Positions 8,365 through 19,347 of a stretch of 64,000 bases of DNA are shown here, in pieces. Each line of letters opens with the position of its first letter. Within the stretch, counting starts at the first letter, position 1. The notes beneath the pieces were generated by a model that was not told the DNA's origin, searched no databases, and was given only the letters and a program-made list of their open reading frames with translations. Both the position numbers and the translations under genes were made by a program. The stretch spans positions 3,782,001 through 3,846,000 of the forward strand of contig NZ_CP071503.1 of assembly GCF_017354945.1 (NCBI RefSeq), read 5' to 3'. The DNA is from Shewanella avicenniae. GTDB taxonomy: Bacteria; Pseudomonadota; Gammaproteobacteria; Enterobacterales; Shewanellaceae.

Positions 8365-9317
8365 CTTTTGTAATCAGTATGCTGCATCAATAACACTTCT
8401 GCTTTGGCCCCCAAATAAACGTAGAGTCCTAAGCCGACCAACAGCCCCACCACCGCTAACATCATAAAAATCGCGCCTTGAATATATTCAAAATGGCCCA
8501 GCGACGCCTTAAACATGGTCAGCAGTGCCTCAATGGAGATAGCAATGAGAATCGTCGACACAAAGCGGGTAATCGTCCGTCGTGTAGAGCTGTGGCGAAA
8601 GATATCTTTATGCATCAACACCTCCTCTTCGAGAATCGTTTTCCCCAAATCGAAGATGGCTAACGCTAACGTAATAAAGATGATAATACTAAAGGGCTTA
8701 AGCGAGTCATGCTCCATGCCGTAATTGCTGCTGAGTAACAACCAGATGTCACGCGCCGAGATACCGATCAGCACAGCCACTATGATGAACAACCCAGTCA
8801 CGAGGGTGGCGTATACTGCTTTAAAAATCGGCGTCATGCGCCGCCGCGCACGGTCGCCCATCATATATTCAATGAGGCAGGTGAGATTAATATCAACCAC
8901 CACAAAGCCTTTATTGCCGCCCGCCAATGTCTGTGCGATCGACGCGGATAAACAAAGATGACCGGATGCGTTAGACAGATAAGGTCGAGTGATCTGCACG
9001 CCGCTGCGATCACGCACGTTAAGATAGTAAGGACGTTGGCTACGGTCTGGGCTTTCACCTACGCTGAGCAATTTGACCTGTTGATTGATCAACGCCAGAT
9101 TAGGGCTGATCTGGCGCCCATGACTATCTAGCAGGTACATCAATTCCACAAACGGGTAGCGCGCCGCCACATCGCTGAAGACTTTAATCGCCTTTCCCGT
9201 ATCCACAAATAGCTCAACATCGGCCATCCCGGTCAAAATCGATTCGGCCAACTCTTGGATCAATGCTTCATATTCATGGTAGCGCTCGATTACGCTGAGG
9301 TAACTCATGCTCGCCAT
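8352..9317 (-). CDS. Membrane protein with Cache/PDC-type sensor domain
   Basis: About 321 residues. The N-terminal half looks like a PDC/Cache sensor fold (motifs ISPNLALIN, SQRPYYLNV, ITRPYLSNASGHLCLS, GFVVVDINL), but there is no leading signal or transmembrane helix. The C-terminal half has about four membrane helices (LVTGLFIIVAVLIGIS, FSIIIFITLALAIFDLG, TRFVSTILIAISIEALL, GAIFMMLAVVGLLVGLGLYVYLG). No GGDEF, kinase or methyl-accepting output domain is present. The ATG at 9317 is preferred because AGGG lies 8 bases upstream; an ATG 15 bases earlier has a site that is too close. It is monocistronic, and its stop codon lies in the loop of its terminator. The function is unknown; a sensor needing a partner, or a transporter-like protein, are both possible. 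Confidence 0.82.
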   Translation of the reverse strand: MASMSYLSVIERYHEYEALIQELAESILTGMADVELFVDTGKAIKVFSDVAARYPFVELMYLLDSHGRQISPNLALINQQVKLLSVGESPDRSQRPYYLNVRDRSGVQITRPYLSNASGHLCLSASIAQTLAGGNKGFVVVDINLTCLIEYMMGDRARRRMTPIFKAVYATLVTGLFIIVAVLIGISARDIWLLLSSNYGMEHDSLKPFSIIIFITLALAIFDLGKTILEEEVLMHKDIFRHSSTRRTITRFVSTILIAISIEALLTMFKASLGHFEYIQGAIFMMLAVVGLLVGLGLYVYLGAKAEVLLMQHTDYKRKQG

Positions 9318-9651
9318 TTGCTGTTCCCTCATCCTTTGAGATATTGGTTATTAATCAAGCAGCTTTAATGCCAAACAAAAAATCATACAAATAACAATCA
9401 ATTATCATTAAGCAATCACTTATTTATGCGTTAAATCAACGCAGTTGCACCAAAAAACAGCAACTAGAATGCGCAATCGCGCCCGTTTGCACCACTCACC
9501 ACACGGGTTGATACGCTAACAGCACACTAAATTATTTTGATTTAAGTCAATTTTAATGTTGCTTATTTGTATGGAATTAACTATTTGTAAACAACTGTCA
9601 GTTTCGTGGCAGCAACAGAAACCGATGTGCGTGAGATAGGAAATCTATTAA
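9318..9651. other. Divergent intergenic region
   Basis: About 330 AT-rich bases between the Cache-type membrane protein gene and the M4 protease gene. I see one FNR/EtrA-like palindrome (listed separately) and no coding sequence. Promoters for both genes must lie here but are not clear. Confidence 0.6.
9537..9550. promoter_or_regulatory. Possible FNR/EtrA-type site
   Basis: TTGATTTAAGTCAA matches the FNR consensus TTGAT-N4-ATCAA at nine of ten defined positions. It lies about 100 bases before the M4 protease start codon. Shewanella EtrA recognises the same consensus, so oxygen-responsive control is possible. A single near-match in AT-rich DNA could be chance. Confidence 0.35.
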
Positions 9652-11469
<1,818 letters not shown>

Positions 11470-11488
11470 CAAGCCGCTACTCAAAACA

Positions 11489-11519
11489 AAGAAGGCAGCC
11501 TAGGCTGCCTTCTTCTTTT
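11489..11519. terminator. Terminator between M4 protease and symporter genes
   Basis: GAAGGCAGCC (11491-11500) and GGCTGCCTTC (11503-11512) form a near-perfect palindrome followed by TTCTTTT. T-rich tails lie on both strands, so it likely serves both convergent genes. Confidence 0.88.
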
Positions 11520-11530
11520 CTCAATCCGGA

Positions 11531-12901
11531 CTATTTAGCCTGTGCTTCTAACGCCTTTTTCCGCGCAAAGTATTCTTTGGTGAGCTTGAACACCACAGGG
11601 CTCAACAACATCAAGGCAATTAAGTTTGGCAATGCCATCATGGCATTCAGTGTATCCGCCAATAACCAAATGAACTCCAGTTTTGCGATAGCACCTATCG
11701 GTACCACCAAGGTGAAGATTAAGCGGAACGGCATAATGGCTTTAACACCAAACAGGAACTGCACACATTTTTCGCTGTAGAAACTCCAGCCCAAAATGGT
11801 TGTGAATGCGAAAATGGCCAGCGCAATCGCCACAATGTAGTTGCCGATCGGGAATGCATGTGAAAACGCCATCGAGGTCAATGCCGCGCCGTTTTCACCC
11901 GAACTCCAAGCCCCAGACACCACAATTGCCAACCCGGTAATAGAACACACCAGAATGGTGTCGATGAAGGTACCCAGCATCGCAACCAATCCTTGGGTGA
12001 CAGGATTATTGGTTTGTGCAGCGGCGTGCGCAATAGGGGCGCTACCAAGGCCCGCTTCGTTGGAGAACACACCACGTGCAACCCCGTAACGAATCGCCGC
12101 CCACACTGCAGCACCAGCGAAACCACCTTGCGCGGCAACAGGTGAAAAAGCGCTCTTCACGATCAGTATAAATGCAGCAGGAATTTCAGCAGCGTTCACC
12201 ACCAAAACCGCCAAACCACAGACGATGTAAAACACTGTCATCAGCGGCACGAGGCGACCGGCAACTTCGGCGATACGTTTAATCCCGCCCATTAATACCG
12301 CGCCCACAAACAACATCATCACCACACCCGTGATCCAGGTAGGCACGCCAAAGTTAGCTTGCAGCGCATCAGCAACTGAGTTCGCTTGCACTGTGTTGCC
12401 GATACCAAAACCCGCAAACGCACCAAAAAACGCAAACAGTAAGCCGAGCCAAGTCCACTTTTTACCTAAGCCGTTTTTGATGTAATACATCGGGCCACCA
12501 ACATGGTGCCCTTTTTCATCTTCTTCACGGAATTTAACGGCAAGCACAGCTTCAGAGTATTTGGTACCCATACCCACCAGCGCTGTACACCACATCCAAA
12601 ACAGCGCCCCGGGACCACCCACCGCAATCGCGGTAGCAACACCGGCAATGTTACCGGTACCAATGGTGGCAGACAGCGATGTCATCAGTGCATTGAATGG
12701 GCTGATCTGCCCTTGAACATCGTCTGCATCGTCTGGTGTACGACCAGACCAAAGCAGCTTAAAACCAGTGCCTAGTCTGATAATAGGCATCAGTTTCAGA
12801 CCGATGGATAAAAATAGCCCAACGCCTAGGATCATGACCAGCATGGGCACACCCCATACTATTCCATTCACCTGGTTTACTAGAGCAACAATTGCTTCCA
12901 T
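11531..12901 (-). CDS. Sodium:alanine/glycine symporter (AGCS family)
   Basis: An inner-membrane transporter of 456 residues, which matches the family length. It has about ten hydrophobic segments and AGCS signatures: SATIGTGNIAGVATAIAVGG near the N-terminus, then GGPMYYIKNGL and GVARGVFSNEAGLGSAPIAHA. These proteins import small neutral amino acids with Na+. The start at 12901 (MEAIVALVNQ) is chosen because GAGG lies 5 bases upstream; a longer frame would add 32 residues unlike the family, including a Cys-rich stretch. No partner gene; the DMT gene upstream on the same strand is 190 bases away. Confidence 0.92.
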   Translation of the reverse strand: MEAIVALVNQVNGIVWGVPMLVMILGVGLFLSIGLKLMPIIRLGTGFKLLWSGRTPDDADDVQGQISPFNALMTSLSATIGTGNIAGVATAIAVGGPGALFWMWCTALVGMGTKYSEAVLAVKFREEDEKGHHVGGPMYYIKNGLGKKWTWLGLLFAFFGAFAGFGIGNTVQANSVADALQANFGVPTWITGVVMMLFVGAVLMGGIKRIAEVAGRLVPLMTVFYIVCGLAVLVVNAAEIPAAFILIVKSAFSPVAAQGGFAGAAVWAAIRYGVARGVFSNEAGLGSAPIAHAAAQTNNPVTQGLVAMLGTFIDTILVCSITGLAIVVSGAWSSGENGAALTSMAFSHAFPIGNYIVAIALAIFAFTTILGWSFYSEKCVQFLFGVKAIMPFRLIFTLVVPIGAIAKLEFIWLLADTLNAMMALPNLIALMLLSPVVFKLTKEYFARKKALEAQAK

Positions 12902-13091
12902 TCCAACCTCGTTATTGTTTTTTATAGTTATGACAGACATACAACCGCAGGGGGTGGTCATATGGTGAGCTGCCAGATTACAACGAATGGTTAACAATTG
13001 GGAATAGCTTGGTACGGATAAACCAAGCTAACTTTGGTAACGAGCTATGTTATTCGGAATTCCCCAAAGGATTTTCTGCGGAATATTCAGC

Positions 13092-14141
13092 CTAACTGAC
13101 GCTTTTGTTCATAGTTTGCTGAGTTTTTGGCTTGAGTTGCACGCTCATCACGGCGAGTACGATCACGCCGATGCCCAGTTTTGATAACAAATTAAGCTCG
13201 CCGACTTGCAAAATATCGCGCCACCAACCGGCGTACACCAACATATCGGTACTGATAAAACTGATAATCGGCGTCAACGACAGCATGGCCCCTACCTGCC
13301 CCGCAGGTAACGATTTCATCCCTTGAGCAAAACAGGCGTAGGCCAATAATGTGGCCACGGCACTGGCGATCACTATCGTCCAAGACTCGCCGTCTAACGG
13401 CTGCCACACACTAAAATCACACACAGGCAGCAGCACGATGGCGCCCAACAAATAGATAACTAACAGAATATTGGTTGGCGACAACACCCCTGCTAACTGG
13501 CGCTGCAACAACACGCTGACACACCAGCACAACACGGACAACTGGATCAGCATGACGCCGAGCAAAACGTTACCCCCTTCGGCTCCGCCATCGAAATGCA
13601 AATAAGGGTTAAAAAACATCAACATGCCAACAGCTAACGCCACAAAGCAGCCGATTTGAAAGCGAGTTAAACGTTCACCAAATACCAAAAAGCCACCAAT
13701 CGCTAAAAAGACGCCAGAGGTCTGAAAGTTCAGTTGTGCAGTGCCCGGCGCCAAATATTTGAGTGCTACCATATAGGCCAGATAGTTAGCCAGCAGCATC
13801 AATCCGGCCAAGGCTAACCAACCCCATTGCCGTTTGGTCACCTGCTTAAACGGAGCTAAGCCACCCGCCAAGGTTTGAAATACCAGCAAGATTAACCCTG
13901 CGGCACCAAAACGAAACCAAGTGAGATTCACCGCATCAACAAAGCCGACAGTGAGCTTTAACGCAACGGGCATCACGCCCCAAAAAATAACAGCCGCCGC
14001 AATAAACAGCAGCCCAGAACGGGCAGTATTTGTGGACAAAGGAAGACTCCGAGATACAACATCGGTACTGGTTGAGGGGAAGGGATTCGCGAACAAGCGC
14101 AGTACAGGCACTGCACAATATTTTGCCAAATTCACTGCCAT
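13092..14141 (-). CDS. EamA/DMT family transporter
   Basis: A drug/metabolite-type permease with two EamA repeats and about ten membrane helices (first SGLLFIAAAVIFWGVMPVAL, last LGIGVIVLAVMSVQL). Signature-like stretches include NLTWFRFGAAGLILL, LNFQTSGVFLAIGGFLVFGERLT in the first half and MLSLTPIISFISTDML in the second. Substrate cannot be read from sequence. The start is uncertain: the ATG at 14141 gives 349 residues and a 25-base gap after the metallo-hydrolase gene, while a GTG further up would overlap that gene by 74 bases. Neither has a good ribosome-binding site. Even from 14141 there is an unusual 38-residue hydrophilic lead before the first helix. Confidence 0.85.
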   Translation of the reverse strand: MAVNLAKYCAVPVLRLFANPFPSTSTDVVSRSLPLSTNTARSGLLFIAAAVIFWGVMPVALKLTVGFVDAVNLTWFRFGAAGLILLVFQTLAGGLAPFKQVTKRQWGWLALAGLMLLANYLAYMVALKYLAPGTAQLNFQTSGVFLAIGGFLVFGERLTRFQIGCFVALAVGMLMFFNPYLHFDGGAEGGNVLLGVMLIQLSVLCWCVSVLLQRQLAGVLSPTNILLVIYLLGAIVLLPVCDFSVWQPLDGESWTIVIASAVATLLAYACFAQGMKSLPAGQVGAMLSLTPIISFISTDMLVYAGWWRDILQVGELNLLSKLGIGVIVLAVMSVQLKPKTQQTMNKSVS

Positions 14142-14166
14142 AAACCAAGCGTAATCGTGCGTGAGG

Positions 14167-15621
14167 TCACTCTGCGAATGCTGCCGCTGCGGGTAACCAA
14201 ACCAACTCAGGTAAGGCGGATAAATCCAAGGTGTCACCATGTTGAGCGATCACCGCATGGGTATCAGGACACTGCTGCGCCAACTTGGCTAATAAGGCTT
14301 GTTGAGCGTTCGGTTCACCGTGCACCAAAATCAATGGTGGCGCTTTGGCAAAATGTTGATACCAACGCAACAGCTCCGCTTGGTCGGCATGAGCCGATAA
14401 TCCGCCAACTGTGTGGATCTTGGCACGCACTGGAATGCTTTGGCCTGAAATGGTCAACTCTTCTGCCCCATCCACCAGCAACCGCCCCGGCGTACCTAAG
14501 GCCTGAAAGCCGCAAATGATCACGTCGGAATTAGGTCGCGCCAAATTGTGTTGCAGATGACAGCGAATCCGGCCGCCATTACACATACCACTGCCAGCAA
14601 TAATGATCAGCCCATGATCGATGTCATTGAGGCTCATCGACTCTTCGGTATCACGAATAAAACGCACCTGCGACAACAACGGGTGTACACCGGGATGCAT
14701 CTGCGTTAGCTGCTGAAAATCTTCATCCATCAACGGATAGTTACGCACGTAAATACGAGTGGCTTCTATCGCCATCGGGCTATCGAGCACAATACTCCAG
14801 CCTGATAACTGCCATTCTTTGGCGTAAAGATGAAACAGATAGATCAACTCTTGCGCCCGCCCGACCGAGAATGCGGGAATCAAAATATTGCCGCGGCTCG
14901 ATTGAATGGTTTTGGCAAAAATCGCCTTTAACTCTTCGAGCGTATCTTCCCAACTGCGGTGCAAGCGTTCGCCATAAGTGCTCTCCATCAGCACAAGATC
15001 GGCACTATCAATAAGCTCAGGGTCACGCAAAATTGGCATGCCCTTGCGCCCCAAATCGCCACTGAAAACGACTTTGCGTTGGCGTTCGCCATCCTCTAAA
15101 AACAGCTCCACCAGTGCGGAGCCAAGAATATGCCCCGCATCGTGCAGCATGATATCTACACCCGGCATCACCGGAACCAATTGCTCATATTCCAGCGGAA
15201 TCAAGTGGTTCAGTACCTGCTCCACGTCCTCCTCGGTAAACAGAGGTTCGAGCGGTTGAAGCTGCTGTTTTTCGCGGCGTTTATTCACCCGCTCGGTATC
15301 ACGTTGCTGCAGCTTGGCAGCATCACGCAATAGGATTTCGCATAATTCAGCGGTGGCTTTATGAGTATAAATGGGGCCATCAAACCCTTGTTTGACCAGC
15401 GCAGGCAAACGGCCAGAGTGATCGATATGCGCATGGCTTAATACCACCGCAAAAATATCGGCCGGAGAAAATTCGAACGGTTCGCGGTTGCGGGCAACAT
15501 CGGTTTTACCGCCTTGGATCATGCCGCAATCCAACAACAGTTGACGTTGATTTAACGTCAGCAAATGACAAGAGCCAGTCACCTCTTCCGTTGCCCCAAT
15601 AAACTGCAATGTCATTGACAT
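14167..15621 (-). CDS. Beta-CASP metallo-beta-lactamase fold ribonuclease-like hydrolase
   Basis: A 484-residue zinc-dependent hydrolase. The metallo-beta-lactamase domain has the metal motif SHAHIDHSGRLP near residue 65, with an earlier LLDCGMIQGG. The beta-CASP domain includes GNILIPAFSVGRAQELIY and VLDSPMA, and the C-terminal RNA-specificity part has IIIAGSGMCNGGRI, GLSAHADQAELL and LVHGEP. This architecture is shared by CPSF73-like and bacterial RNA-processing nucleases (YsgJ/TTHA0252 type). Nuclease activity on RNA is inferred from family. The start at 15621 (MSMTLQFIG) follows GGAGGT by four bases; the ATG six bases later is equally possible. It may be cotranscribed with the DMT gene that follows. 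Confidence 0.9.
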   Translation of the reverse strand: MSMTLQFIGATEEVTGSCHLLTLNQRQLLLDCGMIQGGKTDVARNREPFEFSPADIFAVVLSHAHIDHSGRLPALVKQGFDGPIYTHKATAELCEILLRDAAKLQQRDTERVNKRREKQQLQPLEPLFTEEDVEQVLNHLIPLEYEQLVPVMPGVDIMLHDAGHILGSALVELFLEDGERQRKVVFSGDLGRKGMPILRDPELIDSADLVLMESTYGERLHRSWEDTLEELKAIFAKTIQSSRGNILIPAFSVGRAQELIYLFHLYAKEWQLSGWSIVLDSPMAIEATRIYVRNYPLMDEDFQQLTQMHPGVHPLLSQVRFIRDTEESMSLNDIDHGLIIIAGSGMCNGGRIRCHLQHNLARPNSDVIICGFQALGTPGRLLVDGAEELTISGQSIPVRAKIHTVGGLSAHADQAELLRWYQHFAKAPPLILVHGEPNAQQALLAKLAQQCPDTHAVIAQHGDTLDLSALPELVWLPAAAAFAE

Positions 15622-15709
15622 AGCCACCTCCGCAGCTGCGCTTATGTACTCTATAAGCGTAAGCCCAAATCGGCTAAGTTGCTTGTCAAAATCTGTGAAA
15701 ACTGGGCGC

Positions 15710-15735
15710 AAAAGACGCCTGATGACAGACGTCTT
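15710..15735 (-). terminator. Weak terminator after arsJ
   Basis: On the minus strand AAGACG pairs with CGTCTT around a 12-base loop, followed by TTGCG. The stem is only six base pairs and the tail short. Its place, 22 bases after the arsJ stop codon, is what makes it plausible. Confidence 0.4.
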
Positions 15736-15757
15736 AGCAGCAAGAATATATCGAGAA

Positions 15758-16990
15758 TTACTGTGGTTTTGCTTTTGGCAGGGCGAACGAAATCACCCAA
15801 GTGAACGCCAGCAAAATGGAGCTTGCCCACAAGCAGGCATTGAGCCCCGCTTGCTGAAATAACCATCCGGAAAACACGGTGCCGAGCAGTCGCCCTGCGG
15901 CGTTGGCCATGTAGTAGAACCCCACATCAAGCGACACACCATCGTCACTGGCATAGTGCACAATTAAAAAACTGTGCAGTGACGAGTTCACTGCAAACAA
16001 CACGCCGAACAGCATTAATCCGCCCAGCAGCGTGATTTGCGGCGACCAGCCCGCGTTTAACCCCAACGCGATCAGCGCTGGAATTACTGCCAGCAACATC
16101 ACCCAACCGACCGCGGCGTTGCGCCCTGGTGGTTGGGCATTTTGCTTACGCGCCCCAGTTAACTGCGGCGCAAAAGTTTGCACTATGCCGTAAGCGATCA
16201 CCCAGCTGGCAAGAAAGCCGCCCACCGCCCAATGATCCCAACCAAACTGATCGGCCAGATACACAGGCAGCGCCACCACAAACCACACATCACGCGCGGC
16301 AAACAAGCATAAGCGTGCGGCAGAAAGAATGTTGACTGAGCGACTCTTGGAAAAGATATCGCGAAACTTGGGTTTGTTTTTGGCTTTGCCCAGTTCGCTT
16401 TTCAACATCACTAACGAGCCGATCCAAACCAGCAACAGCAGCAGCGCCATGGCCAATACTGCCCCTTTGAAACCGAGCACGGTCAACAGGGCGCCACCGA
16501 GAAAGAAACCAATCCCTTTAAGAGCGTTTTTCGACCCCGTCAGCAGCGCGATGTAGCGGAACAGCAAACTGTCTTGGCTTTGACCGTCAGCTTGAGCTTG
16601 CGGCAGCAGGGTTTTCACCGCACTTTTGGCACTCATCTTATTGAGATCTTTGGCAATCCCCGAGAGCGCCTGCGCAGCCATCACCCACGCGACCGTTAGC
16701 CAAGTGGTGGGCACCAGCAACATCGCCAACGCTAGCACTTGCATGCCTAGGCCAATATTCATGGTGCGGTTCAAGCCGATGCGTGCGCCCAACCAGCCGC
16801 CGACCAGATTAGTGACCACCCCAAAAAACTCGTAAAACAGAAACAGCATGGCAATTGCCAGCGGGCCGTACCCCAACTCATTAAAGTAGAGCACGACTAA
16901 CATTCGCAGCGCGCCATCGGTCAGAGTAAACGCCCAGTAATTACCGGTAATCAACAGATATTGCCGTACCGCTGGCGTAATGCGACTCAT
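15758..16990 (-). CDS. arsJ: Organoarsenical efflux MFS transporter ArsJ
   Basis: A 410-residue major-facilitator protein with about eleven membrane helices. The N-terminus ([20 protein letters not shown]) and the stretch [19 protein letters not shown] are typical of ArsJ. ArsJ exports 1-arseno-3-phosphoglycerate, the unstable product made by a dedicated GAPDH from arsenate and glyceraldehyde 3-phosphate; it breaks down outside to release arsenate. The gene start overlaps the stop codon of the GAPDH-like gene by four bases (ATGA), so the two proteins are made together. It is the last gene of an arsR-led operon. The pairing with the GAPDH-like gene makes this call strong. Confidence 0.93.
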   Translation of the reverse strand: MSRITPAVRQYLLITGNYWAFTLTDGALRMLVVLYFNELGYGPLAIAMLFLFYEFFGVVTNLVGGWLGARIGLNRTMNIGLGMQVLALAMLLVPTTWLTVAWVMAAQALSGIAKDLNKMSAKSAVKTLLPQAQADGQSQDSLLFRYIALLTGSKNALKGIGFFLGGALLTVLGFKGAVLAMALLLLLVWIGSLVMLKSELGKAKNKPKFRDIFSKSRSVNILSAARLCLFAARDVWFVVALPVYLADQFGWDHWAVGGFLASWVIAYGIVQTFAPQLTGARKQNAQPPGRNAAVGWVMLLAVIPALIALGLNAGWSPQITLLGGLMLFGVLFAVNSSLHSFLIVHYASDDGVSLDVGFYYMANAAGRLLGTVFSGWLFQQAGLNACLWASSILLAFTWVISFALPKAKPQ

Positions 16991-18006
16991 GCAGACATGC
17001 CTGCATCAATCATCGCCACCATCCGTACTAATTCGGCAGTGCGATTTGCGTAGCCCCACTCGTTGTCATACCAGCAATACAGCTTGAGTTGCGTGCCGTT
17101 GACCACCATAGTGGATAGCGCATCGATGATGCTCGAACGTGGGTCAGTTTTATAATCCACTGACACCAGTGGTCGCTCTTCGTAACCCAAAATCCCCTTG
17201 AGTTCGCCAGCGGCCGCGTCTTTCAGCAACGCATTCACTTCCGCTTCGGTAACGCTGCGTTCCAATTCAAACACACAGTCGGTCAACGAAGCGTTTGCCA
17301 ACGGCACCCGCACCGCATGGCCGTTCAGCTTACCTTTCAATTCAGGGAAAATATGGGTAATCGCAGTCGCGCTGCCGGTGGTGGTTGGGATCAGGCTTTG
17401 ACCACAGGCGCGAGCGCGGCGCAGATCTTTATGCGGCGCATCCAAAATAGTTTGGGTATTGGTGATGTCATGAATGGTGGTCATCGAGCCATGTTTGATG
17501 CCCAAGTTTTCGTGAATCACTTTCACCACAGGTGCCAAACAGTTGGTGGTGCAAGACGCTGCGGTGACAATGGTATGTGCGGCAGGATCATACAACTGAT
17601 GATTCACCCCCATCACTATATTGAGTACGCCATCCTCTTTCACTGGTGCAGTCACCACCACCCGTTTAACGCCTTGTGCCAGATATTGCTGCAACAGCGT
17701 TTTTTGACGCATTTTGCCTGAGGCTTCAATCACAATATCGCAGTTCGACCAATCGGTATCACTAATCGCTTTGTTTTGGGTCACCTTAATGCTGTGACCG
17801 TCAATGGTCAGCGATGAAGGCTCGCCCGTGATCGCGTGCGGCCAACGGCCATGGACGGAATCAAACTCCAGCAGATGTGCGAGTGCCACGCCATCGCCGG
17901 CTGGATCGTTGATCTGCACAAACTCCAGCTCCGGCCATTCCCACGCCGCACGTAATGCCAAACGCCCCATGCGGCCAAAACCATTAATGCCTACTTTAAT
18001 TGCCAT
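16987..18006 (-). CDS. ArsJ-associated glyceraldehyde-3-phosphate dehydrogenase
   Basis: A 339-residue GAPDH. The NAD-binding motif is [17 protein letters not shown], the catalytic cysteine is in [13 protein letters not shown] near residue 155, and [11 protein letters not shown] closes the C-terminus. The opening differs from housekeeping GAPDH ([25 protein letters not shown]) and matches the ArsJ-associated branch. It is expected to use arsenate in place of phosphate to form 1-arseno-3-phosphoglycerate, the ArsJ substrate. It is translationally coupled to arsJ and lies 46 bases after the small thioredoxin-like gene. A housekeeping role is unlikely given this context. Confidence 0.94.
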   Translation of the reverse strand: MAIKVGINGFGRMGRLALRAAWEWPELEFVQINDPAGDGVALAHLLEFDSVHGRWPHAITGEPSSLTIDGHSIKVTQNKAISDTDWSNCDIVIEASGKMRQKTLLQQYLAQGVKRVVVTAPVKEDGVLNIVMGVNHQLYDPAAHTIVTAASCTTNCLAPVVKVIHENLGIKHGSMTTIHDITNTQTILDAPHKDLRRARACGQSLIPTTTGSATAITHIFPELKGKLNGHAVRVPLANASLTDCVFELERSVTEAEVNALLKDAAAGELKGILGYEERPLVSVDYKTDPRSSIIDALSTMVVNGTQLKLYCWYDNEWGYANRTAELVRMVAMIDAGMSA

Positions 18007-18052
18007 GTTTCACCTATTACCACGTCAAAAAATGATCTGTTCTACGCCAGCA

Positions 18053-18286
18053 TTAAGCCAACCATGACTCAATCTGGGCTTTTTCTGGCATGGAGCCGCT
18101 GTGTACTACTTGCTCGTCAATCACCACCGCCGGAGTACGCATAACGCCATAGCCCATAATCGCTTCTGGGCTGGTTTCTTTGCTTACCGTCGCCTCAACC
18201 CCCAGCTCGTTCACCACTTCACTGATCAGTTCAGCGGTTTTGACACATTTAGTACAGCCACTTCCTAATACTTTGATCTGTTTCAT
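18053..18286 (-). CDS. Small thioredoxin-fold protein (CxxC)
   Basis: Seventy-seven residues with a thioredoxin/glutaredoxin-like fold of the short archaeal MTH895 type. The redox pair lies in GSGCTKCVKTAE near residue 10, and the cis-Pro motif in VMRTPAVVID. The start at 18286 (MKQIKVLG) is preferred because AAGGA lies 7 bases upstream. Proteins of this type are often encoded next to PF03773 permeases and ArsR regulators, as here. It may deliver electrons or metalloid to the permease or keep a cysteine on it reduced; that is inference. It lies between the permease and GAPDH-like genes in the ars operon. Confidence 0.88.
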   Translation of the reverse strand: MKQIKVLGSGCTKCVKTAELISEVVNELGVEATVSKETSPEAIMGYGVMRTPAVVIDEQVVHSGSMPEKAQIESWLA

Positions 18287-18305
18287 TTTTATATCCTTCA
18301 TATGC

Positions 18306-19292
18306 TCAGAGTAACGGGCCGATGAGGTTGAATAACCATCCCATCAGCGTAAATGCGGTCAATAAAATCAGCAGTACCGCGGCCAGCAAACGCCACTGCA
18401 TCACCTGCTTGAGTAACACAAATTCGGGAAAACTGGCGGCCACCGTCGCCATGCAAAATGCCAGCGTGGTACCGATAGGTAAGCCATGTTGCAGCAAACT
18501 CTCCATCACCGGCACTATGCCAGTCACGTTGGAATACAAAGGTACGCCCAACATCACCGCCATTGGCACCGACCACCACTGGCCTTGGCCAAGATGGTCA
18601 ACCACCCAGCCTTCTGGCACAAAGCCATGCAGGGCGGCACCTAAACCGACCCCAATCAATACCCATTTCCACACGCGGCCAAAAATATCGTGGGTTTCTT
18701 GCTTAGCGAATTGATGCCGTGCCTGCCAGCTCAACACCTCTGCTTCACCCGCCTGAAACTCTTGCTGTTTGCCACGTTCCAGCGCTTTGGCGGCAAAAGC
18801 TTGTAGCCACCGTTCGGCATGAATTGCATCCAGCAACGCCCCTGCGCAAATCCCCACTAACATGCCCACGGCAATGTAGATCAGGGTAAATTTCCAGCCA
18901 AGAATGCTCAGCAGCAGCAATACTGCGACTTCGTTGATCAATGGCGAGGTCAGCAAAAACGCCATGGTGATCCCCAGCGGAATCCCCGCCGAAGTGAACC
19001 CCAAAAAGGCGGGAATCGACGAGCAAGAACAAAATGGGGTGACCGCGCCAAAGGCCGAACCCAACAAATAGCCAGTGGTGCGATGTTTGCCAGCCAAGTA
19101 GTCTCGCACGCGCTCCACATTAAGCGAGGCACGCACGAGCGCCAACGCGTAAATCATCACCACTAACAACGCAAAAATCTTAGTGGTATCTTCCACAAAA
19201 AAATGCAGTGCTTCACCTAAACGCTGCTCGGGCGTCAGTCCCAGTAGTTGAAACACCAACCAATCGGCAAACTGAGTAAAAATCGCGAACAT
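18306..19292 (-). CDS. PF03773-type permease in ars operon
   Basis: A 328-residue inner-membrane protein with about eight helices. The conserved cysteine cluster FCSCSSIPAFLGF and the repeated glycine/proline-rich helix GIPLGITMAFLLTSPLINEVA place it in the PF03773 (ArsP_1/DUF318) permease family. A large cytoplasmic loop (about residues 160-215) carries many charged residues. Some members export trivalent organoarsenicals (ArsP), others are only linked to metalloid resistance by context. AAGGAG six bases before the ATG is a strong ribosome-binding site. It is the second gene after arsR, separated by a 55-base spacer containing a 13-bp tandem duplication. Confidence 0.85.
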   Translation of the reverse strand: MFAIFTQFADWLVFQLLGLTPEQRLGEALHFFVEDTTKIFALLVVMIYALALVRASLNVERVRDYLAGKHRTTGYLLGSAFGAVTPFCSCSSIPAFLGFTSAGIPLGITMAFLLTSPLINEVAVLLLLSILGWKFTLIYIAVGMLVGICAGALLDAIHAERWLQAFAAKALERGKQQEFQAGEAEVLSWQARHQFAKQETHDIFGRVWKWVLIGVGLGAALHGFVPEGWVVDHLGQGQWWSVPMAVMLGVPLYSNVTGIVPVMESLLQHGLPIGTTLAFCMATVAASFPEFVLLKQVMQWRLLAAVLLILLTAFTLMGWLFNLIGPLL

Positions 19293-19307
19293 ATTCTGCT
19301 CCTTGAT

Positions 19308-19333
19308 TAAGCTGCTCAGCTAAGCTGCTCAGC
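19308..19333. repeat. 13-bp tandem duplication
   Basis: TAAGCTGCTCAGC occurs twice head to tail (19308-19320 and 19321-19333) in the spacer between arsR and the permease gene, just upstream of the permease ribosome-binding site on the minus strand. Confidence 0.85.
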
Positions 19334-19347
19334 TATGGCCGCCCGAC

